NCBI GenBank assembly: GCA_005784505.1
Contig: VCAZ01000022.1
Coordinates: 1,529,695 to 1,593,694 of the forward strand
Length of the DNA stretch: 64,000 bases
Source of the DNA: Bagarius yarrelli
Taxonomy: Eukaryota; Chordata; Actinopteri; Siluriformes; Sisoridae
Direction of reading: 5' to 3'
How positions within the stretch are numbered: the stretch's first letter is position 1; each line of letters opens with the position of its first letter. The notes beneath the pieces were generated by a model. The model was not told the origin of the DNA. It saw only the letters and a program-made list of their open reading frames with translations, and made no database searches. Shown piece by piece: positions 1-12,900 of the stretch. The translations under genes were made by a program, and so were the position numbers.

Positions 1-1898
1 GGCCGATATATTTTTTTCCTGACTCCATCTTTACTGTCCCTCTTTGGACTTTGACTTAACTTGGACTTGGCGTATTCCTGGTCTTGGACTCGACAAAGAT
101 GGACTTGATTACAGCCCTACATTACGCCCTCCCTCAGTCACCTTCTCTGAAATCCCTCAGGGTATCTTAGTCTGCTAAAAAAATCTTTCCAGTACAAGAC
201 CAAGCATGTTATCAGCCATGTTTCCGCTTCACTATTCTTTAGCACACACACCCAAAGTTTCCCCGCAGCACTGAGGAGGAGACTTCTCTCCAGAGATTCG
301 ACGTATCAGTTGAGACTTACAAATTCCTCACTTTTTTTCCCCTTACACACCCTTTTTTTGATATGTATTCTCAACAACCTGAAGTTTTAGAAGTTGTATT
401 TTTTCTCCCCATCACCCAGAGAAGCCTCTGAGAGGAGTCAATATTGCTAACAGGAAAATCAGATTTGTAAGACAGAATCCTTAGCACAGGCGGGACAGCT
501 TAATGCTAATGACATCAAGGATATAACTTATGGGTTGGTGATATTTCACAGCCATCTGCAGAAAGCATGGGGATTATGAGCACGCTGCCAAGCGCATAGA
601 TTTACATTATAGAATTACAAACTTCAGGAACACTCCGGTTTTTGGGTCAGTCCTTATAATAACAACAACAATAATAATAATAATAATAAAAAAAACCTTA
701 CATAACCATCTAAATCTGATCTCGGCTTCAAACTCAATTTCTTGAGCGTTCCTGTATATTAGATTAAATATACAGTATTCCATTTCTGCCATCAGAAAGA
801 CACACTTACCCAGAGCAACTTTCATTCATCTGTGTTTTTTCCCCCCAGCTGGGCAGGTAAGGGTTAAGGGCCCAGCAGTGGCAGCCAGGGGGTACTGGGA
901 ATTAACACTCTTAATTTTTTATTGGTTGGAACAAACGCTTGTGTGTGTGAATTTTAGCAGGTTTGTTCCTCTTTATCACAAGGTCTCCGTGTTCTCTTTG
1001 ACAGGGTTGTGCTGCTGCCACATTTAAGAGCTCCGGGATGTCATTCAAAGCAGCGTTTCCCTGACTGAGCAGCTACTCAAAGTGCTTTAAACACAGATAC
1101 ATAGATAACAGATCAGTAGACAGACTGATAAACAGACGGCCATTTACTGTACAACACAAAGATACAGAGAGAACCGTATCGATCGCTAAAGGAAACCATT
1201 TAGTCAGCAGTTCACGGTATGATAATGCAAGGACACCGGTCCTAGAGTGTCAGAACACAATAGGGTTCACCTATAAGATAATCAATACAATCCAGATGAT
1301 GGCACCACCACACATGGCTGAAATATCAACACACACACACTGGATTTTTGAAGGTATTTGACTATTGTTACTTGGCAGTCTGTATAAACACGATCTCAGT
1401 GGTCATAATGCCAGACTGTACAAGCCTTATGTCATCAATCTCTGACGCATTCAGTAACCCACGTTCTCTCGCTAAACGGTAGCTAGCGCCAAACAAACAG
1501 CAGCCATGACACAGCATACAAACACTCCACCTTTGTATCTTTGTATATCTTCTCATATACAGTACACGGTTCTTTTCTACTTCCACTTCCTAGTTGGACT
1601 TTCTCGTTCCACTTTCCTAGTTGGACTTTGTCGCTTCACTTCCTAGTTCCCCTTTATTGCTCCACTTTCAAGTTAGACCTTCTCTTCAAATCCTAGTGAA
1701 GGTAAATGTTTATTTTGTCACATATACTTGTGAAATTCTTTCTTCGCATATCCCATCTTTAGTAAGTTGGGGTCAGAGCGCAGAAAGGGACAGAATCAAG
1801 GTATGGAGGCAGGAATCTGATAACATGCACAATAGGTATAAGTAAAAAATGCAAATGTGGTCAAGTGTGAATGTGATACTGTGTGTGTTATCTTACAG
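1..1898. other. slc2a9 intron (5' end outside window)
   Basis: No exon encoding the preceding TM6-7 region (QLCGLNA-like) is visible on the + strand. The stretch holds an AAC/AAT microsatellite at 661-690, a SINE fragment at 846-886 on the - strand, and otherwise unremarkable AT-rich DNA. The short open frames here have no recognisable similarity. Confidence 0.6.
846..886 (-). mobile_element. tRNA-derived SINE fragment
   Basis: AAGGGTTAAGGGCCCAGCAG matches the middle block (reverse orientation) of the SINE found in full at 48831-49003. Only about 40 bases remain. Confidence 0.5.
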
Positions 1899-2009
1899 AT
1901 CTGGTATTACACAAACGGGATATTTGAAGGCGCAGGATTTGACAAAAGCACAATCCCTTACGTCACGCTTAGCACGGGATTCATCGAGACGCTGGCAGCC
2001 ATCATATCG
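1899..2009 (+). CDS. slc2a9: slc2a9 exon A (TM7 and start of TM8)
   Basis: This 111-nt, 37-codon exon is in phase 0 at both ends. The acceptor is TCTTACAG and the donor is TCG|GTAAGA. It encodes IWYYTNGIFEGAG through STGFIETLAAIIS. The first residue, Ile, occupies the position of the NxI substrate-selectivity motif in TM7 of class II GLUTs, so Asn-Ala should end the preceding exon, which is not in the window. A short GT run lies just before the acceptor. An upstream Met at 1857 belongs to the intron reading frame and is not a start. Confidence 0.93.
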
Positions 2010-3240
2010 GTAAGATTTACGTATCCTTCCACATGTGCGTCAGTCCATCACTGTCAGTTCAAAAGGGCCCATTATAATCACTCAGCAGGGTGAAATGAAT
2101 AGTTGAGATGCATTTTAAAAAAGAAAAAACCCCAAAGATACTGTATAGTATATCCATACGGTGGTGAGGATTATTTCACTGCGGTGTGTTTCACTAAATT
2201 GGGTTGTAGGTTTCTCATTTTTCATTTAAAGCTGCAGATTAATCCGCTCGCTGTCGGAGAAATAAGCTGCCGGGTCTCATTTAGACTCCCGATGATTTAT
2301 GCGTTCTACCATACACACAGTTGCAGGTAGACTTTATTTTCGTAGACAGTGTTGTAAACTTCTATGAATTTAAAAGCAGAAGTAGTTGTGATTCAGACAG
2401 ACAGACACACAGATTGACAGACAGAAAGGCAGATATAGTTACCATAATCAGATCCATGAGGGTGGATCTAGAGGGAGGATGCACTTTAATGCCCTTCAGG
2501 GGGTTAAACACACACCCCAGGTCATTTCAATGGATTTTCTTTTACGTGTGCATCGATAACCCGTTGAGTAGGAACACGTGACCTTTTGAATTCTTTAGGG
2601 TAGTGAGTCGGTTTGTCTGCCTGACACCACCCCACCCCCACCCCCTTCCTTTCTACGGCGACGCAGGGACAGCTGAGGGTGCACACGAACAAACCTAATA
2701 CACTTCTATACTAACACACTTGCCACTAACACACTATTAATGCCACTAGCATTAATATTAACACGGCTACATTCTTCCCAAATGCCACGTTAACATTAAC
2801 ACAACACACACACGTGTTATAATGTATCCGAATGTTAACGTTAATTGTGGGTTCAGCCGCAATCACCTGATAATACCCCAGATCAGCCCCACCCACTCTG
2901 TTCATTTAAATACCTTGTTAGTTTGTTTGCATGTTTTTTGGCTTTATTATTAGAAGCGTTCTTATTCTCATTACACTCGTATCCCATGACGCTCTGTGGC
3001 CGGCTTAAATTCTTTCCACCGTGATTTCCCCCGAGTGCAAACAACAAGCTCCTAAAATGTGTTCCTCCCGACCCAAATTCCCCCACACTCTCCCCGAAGT
3101 AATTAACGACACTCTGAGCAAGTACTAGCGGAGTACACTGCAGACTCTGTGTGGCCTGATAAGGATAAGCAAAGGGTTAGTCGGTCTGCTGAGAGTGTGT
3201 GAGAGGTACCAATGCCAAAATCCCATGTACAGACACCCAA

Positions 3241-3272
<32 letters not shown>

Positions 3273-6200
3273 ACTTTTCTTGAAAGGATGACAGCAAAGA
3301 TCAACAGAGCATGAAGGGAACACTGAAATGAATTGAGAGTGCACCCGTGCCCACTACACACACACACACACTTTTCATTCTTAAAGTGTCGCTTGCTGGC
3401 TCCCGGTCACTGGAACAACAACACACCACACTTCTATTAACCACAAGCTACCAAAAACAGCTTCAATGCACCCTGACAAACACATATGCCAGTGAAACTG
3501 TACTGAAAATAAACAACCAAAAAACAAACCATCAGTTGGTACTTTTAAAGATGGAGGTGAAAAGCAGCTTCCAACCAGTGTTGGGTAAAGCTACATGGAA
3601 AACGCTTTGATGTTACCGTTCGGGGCAAAAGGTGGCACTAAAAAGCACAGAAGAAAAAAAAAAATAAAATTAATAATCATCATACGAAAGTCCCTTTGTT
3701 GGCCACACGTGTGTGAACAGTGAATAGCGGTGGCGACACTCACTGGACCAGGATTGGTAAATGCACTACTTAATCAACAAACGAACTTCACTACCGAAAA
3801 GCCATTCGACTCAGAAACAGACGCCGACGCCACCATCACGCTACTGAGAAATGTCGTTAAACTAATGTGTAGCGCTCCCAGTCCCAGCGAGCGCTGGTGA
3901 GTCAGTAATCCTGAACTCTCAGTGTCGACCATCAAAACTGGATTTAATTATTGCAGCTTTGCGTCATACAAACTTATCTTTACGCCCAATTCCCTAAAGT
4001 CATTCATTTATCATCATCACCATCATCATCACCATCATCATCGTCACTGTGTGCCAAATAACATCATCAACAAGATTTCTTTGCAGATTGATTTGATTTA
4101 CCAACAAAAAGACCAGCATTGCAAATAGTGCATTGCACTATAGTTTATATTTTTTGCATTGAAAAGCTGAAACATTCGGAAAAGACGTGCTAAAATTAGA
4201 CCCACTATATTGTCAACAACAACAAAAATAAATAAAGCGACGGTATGAATATAAATTCAGTAAAGGCTTGCAATGGCTTGGCTTTGTTTTCCTCAAAGTG
4301 AAAACCAACTCTAATTAAAAATAACCCTAGTAGTTTATTATTCCAATATATTCTTACAACACTGTAATAAATTTAATCACCGCTGTTGGCGAAAAATATA
4401 ACGTGCAAATCTGCAGCGTCAGTTGAGTGGAAATTACATCCAAAATGACCACCTTTGTAAATGTAATTAGACAATTTTGCCCCTCAGACTTCTCAGCGGT
4501 GCTTTTCATCTTCTATTGAATACAGACAGATAAAATGTCTAAAAAATGACTCGACTGCCATATGCATGTAGAATCCTTTGTTGTTTACCCCATGTGAGGT
4601 CGAACAAGTTTACTGTCGCATGTGGGGGGAAAAAAAGAAGAAGAAACGGGCAGTAAAATAAAAGACCCAGGGCAAAAGTGTGAGAAAAGCTAGAAGGCAA
4701 AAACTTTAGGAGCGAACGAATGATTTGTTACGCTCAGAAAGACCTGAAGAGTCGGGTAAAAAAAACAAACAAACAAAAAAAAAAACAAGTGTAGTGGATG
4801 ACCAGCTTAGCAAGGAAACCCCCCGAAGGAAGTAAGTGTCTCTGTGTTAACGTTAGGATTCGACGGAAGAATTTACTCGAGTAATTACACATAGAAAAGG
4901 AAGAAGGAACAGAATGCAGTTTTCTTGTTCCCGAATCTACAGTAAAGGGAAGGAGCCGTTTACAGTCTGAAGCACATCATTCTATAACCAAAGCTTTTAC
5001 GCCTGTCAATAAAACAGGTTCCCTTTTATTTATTAATGTTGGCTGAATTACTGGGTTTGGTTGTGTGTGCGGGTCTTTTTATTCCAGTCGAACAGGAGCG
5101 ACAGCTGAGGTTTAAGTGTTTAGTCCTGGCTTTTAACAGCTCGTGTCTGATGACTGCTTAAAATAAAAACCAGCAGTCACACCCAGTCTTTCTGGATGAT
5201 ATTACACACCCCACTGCTAGAATATTTGCCAATATTTTACCAAACGCTTCAAAACTCATTGGCACTTTATAGCCCGTCTGGACAATGACATGTTTTATGA
5301 CAATTTACCCTCCCGAAAGCACTAGAATGCTCACTAATGGCCACCTCGGGCACATGACCTTAGTTTAACTTAACTTAACCTAACTTCAACTGCAGGTGAG
5401 GGCAAATTCTATCCAACCGCCAAATCCTCAATCGAATATTATTCAATATTTATATCCTCAATCGAATTCTATTCAATATTTATATCCTCAATCGAATTCT
5501 ATTCAACCGTCATATCCTCAATCGAATTCTATTCAATATTTATATCCTCAATCGAATTCTATCCAATATTTATATCCTCAATCGAATTCTATTCAACTGT
5601 CATATCCTCAATCGAATTCTATTCAATATTTATATCCTCAATCGAATTCTATTCAACATACTATTACCTCAATCGAATTCTATTCAATATTTAGATATCC
5701 TCAATCGAATTCTATTCAATATTCATTCAATTGATTATATCCTCAATCGAATTCTATCCAATATTTATATCCTCAATCGAATTCTATTATTCAATATTAT
5801 ATATTTATATGCCTCAATCGAATTCTATTCAATCATATCTTATTCAATCGAATTTATATTTATATCCTCAATCGACATATTATATCCTCAATCGAATTCT
5901 ATTCAATATTTATATCCTCAATCGAATTCTATCCAACTATTATATCCTCAATCGAATTCTATTTATCCTCAATCCGAATCATATCCTCAATTATCGAATC
6001 ATATCTATCAATATTTATATCCTCAATCGAATTCTATTCAACTATTATATATTTATATCCTCAATCGAATTCTGAATTCTATCCAATATTTATAATCCCA
6101 ATCGAATTCCGCATCAATATTTATATCCTCAATCGAATTCTATTCAATATTTATATCCTCAATCGAATTCTATTCAACCGTTCATCAATTTTATCCTCAA

Positions 6201-8772
6201 TCGAATTCTATTCAATATTTATATCCTCAATCGAATTCTATTCAATATTTATATCCTCAATCGAATTCTATTCAATATTTATACAATCGATTTATTCAAT
6301 CCTCAATCGAATTCTATTCCATATTGATATCCTCAATCGAATTCTATTCAATATTTTATATCCTCAATCGAATTCTATTCCAATATTTATATCCTCAAAT
6401 CGAATTCTATTCAATATTATATCCTCAATCTGAATTCTATTCAATATTTATATTCCTCAATCGAATTCTTCAATAATTGATATCCTCAATCGATATCCAT
6501 ATCCTCGAATTCTATTCAATATTTAATCCCCCTATCGAAATTTTAATCCTATTCTATGCAATATTTATATCCTCAATCGAATTCTATTCAACCGCCAATA
6601 TTTATCCTCAATCGAATTCTTTCATTTATATCCCCAATCATATTCAATATTTATATTCCTCATCGAATTCTATTCAACCCCCCGTTTATATCCTAATCGG
6701 AATTCTATTCATATTATATCCCAAATCAATCGAATTTCTATTCAACCGCCAAATCCTCAATCGAATTCTATCCTCAATATTCAATATATCCTCAATCGAA
6801 TTCTATTCAACCGTCCTCGTCCTCACATCGAATCGATCTATCACCAACGCCAAATCCCTCAATCGAATTCTATTCAACCGTCATATCCTCAATCGAATTC
6901 TATCCAATATTTATATCCTCAATCGAATTCTATTCAACATTTATATCCTCAATCGAATTCTATTCAATATTTATATCCTCAATACGAAGATTCTATTTTC
7001 AATATTTATATCCTCAATCGAATTCTATTTAATCCGTCATATATTCTCAATTTATTTGAATTCTATTTACAGACGAATTCTATCCTCAATTAAATTCTAA
7101 TTAATTATTTATATTCCAAACGAATCGAATTCTATCCAACCGTCATATCCTCAATCGAATTCTATCCAACCGTCATATCCTCAATCGAATTCTATTCAAT
7201 ATTTATATCCTCAATCGAATTCTATTCAACCATCAGTTTATGCTATCAGATTCTATTCAACAGCATATTCTCTATCTAAATTCTAGTCCAACCGCCGATA
7301 TCCTCAATTAAATTCTATTCAACAGTAATATCCTCAATTAAATTCTATTCAATATTTATATCCTCAATCTAATTCTATTCAACCATCATATCTGCTATCA
7401 AATTCTATTCAACTGCTGTATCATAAATCAAATTCTATCTAACCCCTATATTTTATCCAATTCTATCCAAATTTCCATATCCTGAATCAAATTCTATTTA
7501 ACCACCAGATCCTCAAATTCTATCCATTCTCCACATTCTCCATCGAATTCTATGCACCCTACATATCTCTTAAATTCTATTCAACCACCAGATCCTTAAA
7601 TTCTATCCAACCTCTTTATCCTGAATCAAATTCTTTCCAATCTTAATATCCTGATCTGTAGCTGGCTAGTCTACTTTACACAGTTCCAACCACCACAGAA
7701 TATCACAGAATATCCCCATGACTCGGTTTTATACTGCAGTCAGCGCTTCGTTTGCTTTTTTTTTTATTCAGTCACTTTGTCTCTTACACGTTACAAACAT
7801 TTACTCCAATTAGTAAAAATGCCGAACTTTGACTACAAAAAAAAACCCCTGGCATTTGTCTGGTCACATCACTGCTGGTGGAAACGCAGGTTCAACTGAG
7901 ATTGTGTCGTGTCCCAAACCAGACGTCATAGTAAAATATAGCAGGGTAAAACAGTAGACTAATGGAGCTGACTAATGACTAGAAGACTAATATAGTATAT
8001 ATTTTGTCAATCTAGGGGGCACTCTAGACAGACTATACTCTATCCAGTCGTCTTTTTCTACACAGCACAGCTGTCCAACGCTTTTAACTCTTTCCTTCTT
8101 CCTGTTTGTGGATGTTCCTGTAGACACACCCCCCCACCCCCACCCCCCGGGTCTGCTGTCACGCCGATGAAGGCAGAAAAACAGTTGGGTGCCAAATCAT
8201 ATCAGTCTCCACCTTTCTCTCATATACACACACCAGCATGGAAAAACTGGTGGTGAGAGAGAGAAAGCAAAAAAGAGAGAGAGAGAGAGAGAGAGAGCAC
8301 AAGAGAGCGAGACAGGACAAAATGGAAAACAGGCAGAGTGACTAGAGGAGAGAACACACTATAGATCACATGACCTGTCAGAACTCTGGCTGATTTGAAA
8401 TGAGCGCACACAGTTTAGGCTATTATTGTATGCTTTGTGTGTGTGTGTGTGTGTAAGTGACTCTTTTAATCTGAGTCGCTTTATACATTGTTGAGTCGTT
8501 CATTGTGTGTTTTAAATGGACTTCTGGTCTTTTTTAATCCAATAGTACCTCATTGGCGCGGGTGTGTGTGTGTGTGTTTTAGGGTTTGGTGATTGAGCGT
8601 GTTGGACGGAAGCTGTTGCTGGTATTCGGCTTCTCTGCGATGGCGGTGTGTTACAGCCTCCTCACTGTCTTCTTGCACTTTCAGGTAAGAAGATGATCAA
8701 ATAGAGGTTAAAAGTCATGTGGCCTCTGCAATGAGATTCTGACCTGCATGAAATGGAAATATAAAAAGTGGT

Positions 8773-8806
<34 letters not shown>

Positions 8807-9916
8807 TTATGAACCCGTTTACATCTTCTTTTAAGACTGACCAGTATCCAATATCTGCATTTACACTTTACACGGCAAACCAACCCAATGTAAACATACT
8901 GGCGGGAAAAAATAGGTAAAAACGGCGCAATAATTAAAAGACGCAACGGACGAAGACGAAATGATTATTCAGTATTTCATTTCTGCATCATGTTTAAAGA
9001 TGGGCGAAACAATGCTCTCTTTAAAAGGACAGCCCTTGTTGCAGCCTGAGTTAATGTAGCTTAGATCACCAAGTTATAAATATCTTTTTTTTCATAGTGC
9101 GTTCATTTTTTTTATGTTTACAGGCAAAACAGATTTGGAGTGAACAGAAATAATAAATATCCAGTTATATACATATACACTGTGTATCTGCATTCAAGTT
9201 GTTGTCATGCGCCAAAGTTGCTTATTCGATGACATCGGACTCGCTTTGACAGGTAAAAGTCCGATCTGCCTGCGTCCATGACAGACGATAATGCACGTAT
9301 CCGTCTCCCATCTGATTTATTTCCACATAGGAATGAGGCCTGAAAACTGAGTTCTAAAAAGATCGTAAATCATGTGATTTTATTTTTTCCTGTTTACACT
9401 ATGGTGAGTCATATCCCATCTGTACCACACTGGAGTCACAACATCTGACAACTACATTCATCCCCATTGCCACTGAAAGCTTTAGGCTGCTACCGCCAGT
9501 GATTAAAATGCATTTCGGTGCTGGAAATTTCAAAATAATTTCATCTTGAAATCCGATAAGGGCGCGAATATAACATATATAACAGTATATAACATATATA
9601 ACAGTTCAGAGCACAGTTTGTTTGCCAGATAAAGTCCATTTAGATGCTATGTGGGGGGGGGATATCCTTTAACTCAGTTAATCAGTTACTTACTAAAGTA
9701 ATTGAAAAGCTATTCCATTTGAATTCGGGTCATTTACAGCCTGTAATCTATTACATTTACCATCTAACCTTTCCAACACTGCAAAAGGACAACTTTATTT
9801 TACCCTCCATGATGTTCAGTTGCCTAGCAATGGTATTTAACCGTTTATTTTCCAGTTAAACGGCCACCAAACGCTATACCATAAGATCAGAATGCGAAGC
9901 AAACCGGAGAGGGGCA

Positions 9917-9954
<38 letters not shown>

Positions 9955-12900
9955 CCCTATAATAAACCCATGAAACCACATACTGGAACTAAAGTAAAAA
10001 CGACTGAAATTAAAGAATTGTAGTAAATAAGTTAAAATCTATAGTTAAGATATGATATTTACAGCATTTCTGAAAGCTTTACCACTAAATACAATAATAC
10101 GAGTTCACTAGGGTCACTGATTAGGATGTCAGGCTGTTAATACAGCAGAAAAAGCACAGTATAACGAAAACCCATAATAACATTACTGTATCCAGTCCAG
10201 AACAGCAGCTAACACTGTATTAACACTAACCACAAAACCAGCATTACTGAATAAATTATATTATAGAATTATATTAAAAAGTCGATTTGGTTATCCTGTC
10301 AGTTTAAAGATTAACGGACCGAAACATACATTTCAAAGAAGCCAATCGGAGTACAGAGTACTGCGCTGCACATGCGCCGAAAACCCAAGTCTGCGAGTTT
10401 ATTTGTCGGACATGATTTTTTTGTTTTATATATTATATATATATATAAATATAAATATGTCCTGTCCTGCCATTATTATTATCATCATTATTACTGGTGT
10501 TACTATTTTTGTCATTATTATTATTGGTGTTATTATTTTTATCATATTATTATTATTATTATTATTATGTTTATCTATAATCATGGTTGAGTCCAAGGGA
10601 GGGGCTTATGGTTTCAAACCCCGTACCCATGTAACTATATATATTTACCAAAATAAAATTCCCATCACGGCGAGTATTGCCATCGTTTGGGTAGTGGGTG
10701 AACCCGTGAGGCTGCCCTACCACAGTGATTTATTTCCGTGTAAACATCATAAAACTTCATTAACAGTCTTAAATCCTACAACGTTCCCTAACAATCCCAG
10801 GACTTGAATCATAACAATATAATGAAATATAATGAATTATAACTCCTGCTGGTAAAATCTATCATCATTTAGGCTCTAAACCACAAACGCAGCGAGAGAG
10901 AGAGAGAGAGAGAGACAGGGAGAGAGAGCGAGAAAGAGACAGGGAGACACAGAGAAAGAGAGAGAGAAGAGAGCGAAAGAGAGAGAGAGAGAGAGAGAGA
11001 GAGCAGAGCCGTGCGCGAAAGAGAGAGAGAGAGAGAGCGTGAAACGAGAGATCGAGACAGAGAGCGAGACAGCGAGAGACGACAGCGAGAGAGACAGCTA
11101 GAGAGAGACAGCGAGAGAGACAGCGAGAGAGCGAGACAGAGAAGCAGAGAGAGAGAGAGAGAGAGACAGAGAGAGAGCGAGAAAGAGGACAGGGAGACAG
11201 AGAAGAGAGAGAGAGAGAGACAGAAAGAGACAGAGAGAGAGAGAGAGCGAGAGAGAGAGAGACACAGAGAAAGAGAGACAGATAGCGCGAGAGAGAGAGT
11301 GAGACACAGAGAGAGTGAGACAGAGAGAGAGAGAGAGAGAGCGCATGCTGATATATTTCTTTGTCAGTGAGAGTGAACAGCAGTCAGACTCCTCACACAC
11401 TTCCTGTAAGCCCCATATTATTGCCAAAGAGAAATTGCTATTGATTGAAATAACCTGAATCTGTCTTTCTCTGTATTTTCCACTTGGAAACGCTGTGATC
11501 GACTCCGTTAAAGCCAAGCAGTGAGAGGGAAAAATAACGGGAGCGCAGTGTGATCATAACCGACCGTCACTATTATAGATTTTGTTTTTCATTTAGATGC
11601 GACACGGCGCTACTTGGTGCATTTAAGTCGTTCCTTTGGTTTTTGTTTTGTCTGCATGTGGTGCCAAAAAATTAGGCAATTAAATATCACTTAAACATGT
11701 ACATTGTGACAGCCGGCCAGTGGAAACATCCCAACACAAAAGTCCGCAATGTTTTTTTTATAGGATGACTAAAACTACTGATATTGATCCTCTTTCTCTT
11801 TCTCTTCAGGACAGTTATTCATGGATGCCTTATTTGAGTTTCATCTCCATATTGGCCCTGATTGCATCTTTTTGCTCTGGCCCAGGTAAACACACACACA
11901 CACACACACACACACAACACAGTCAGGTATATAATTCATCACCTGCAGATGATGAGTCTTGATTCAGCTCTTTTATTGCTCCTTTAAGATTTGCAATGGA
12001 AAACAGACACCGTAGCAGCTCCCTGTGTGGACCAAATGGGGTATTAAATTGCCTGCTAAATGATTGAGCTCTTTGACGGTCAAGTGTTGTATGTAACAGA
12101 ACCTTCCATCAATTGTAGTTTTTAAAGCATACACAGTTTTTCCATAATTAAACTTCTTGGTGGTTTATTGTTTTGTGTTATTTGCCCGTGGGAACACAGA
12201 GGCCTCTCCAAACCACAAAGACACTTAGAGGAAATTGGATTTATGAGAAACATTGCGCTCTGAGTGCTTTGTGTAAGAACTCCAGTCATCTGTGGGTCCA
12301 AGATAAACGCACATAAACAAGTGTTTATACATTGGGTGATTTGTAAAATGCGTCATTACAGAAAAATCAATGTAATGCAATGCAAACCTAATATAAATGC
12401 AAGATTCCAGTATTTATAAATGTGTACGTGAATACGTTTATCCAAAGACTTTACATCACACCAAAATAATTGAGCAAACAACCCCAGACTGGCTAAATAG
12501 TCTGTAACCCAAAGCCCTAAACCCAAGGCCCTACACCCAAAGCCCTACACCCAAGGCCCTACACCCAAGGCCCTACACCCGAGGCCCTACACCCGAGGCC
12601 CTACACCCAAGGCCCTACACCCAAGGCCCTACACCCAAGGCCCTAAAACCCCCAACCCAAGGCCCACACCCAAGCCCTAAACCCAAAGCCCTACACCCAG
12701 GCACACCCAAGGTAACCCAAAGCCCTACACCAAAGCCCTACACCCAAAGGCCCTAAACCCAAAGCCCTACACCAAGGCACACCCAAGGCCCTACAACCCA
12801 AGGCCTAACCCAAGCCCTACACCCAAGGCCCTACACCCAAAGGCCCTACACCCAAGCCCTTACACCACAAGCCCTACACCCAAGGCCCCAAGCAGCCTAA

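Larger units (their letters stand above)
2010..8582. other. slc2a9 intron A-B (6.6 kb)
   Basis: Contents are C-rich DNA at 2626-2645, (GT)n at 3242-3271, a CAT/CAC trinucleotide run near 4011-4042, A-rich runs at 4760-4785, the large 30-bp minisatellite 5405-7640, a C-rich patch at 8126-8148 and GA at 8271-8298. No exon-like sequence was recognised. Confidence 0.6.
8685..11809. other. slc2a9 intron B-C (3.1 kb)
   Basis: Contents are (CA)n at 8774-8814 and 9918-9952, a TTA/ATT-rich stretch at about 10481-10567, and a polypurine block 10886-11345. Between these the DNA looks unique and AT-rich, with no exon-like segment. Confidence 0.6.

Noticed and set aside
5396..7100. Long open frames (112, 114 and 207 residues) over the EcoRI minisatellite
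   Set aside because: The open reading comes from a 30-bp unit lacking stops in that phase. Frames shift with array indels, and there is no start context, domain or splice pattern.
5405..7640. CRISPR-like array
   Set aside because: Units are contiguous tandem repeats without unique spacers, in a vertebrate genome.
11011..11517. Arg/Glu-rich and Ser/Leu-rich frames
   Set aside because: They are pure products of the GA/CT low-complexity tract.
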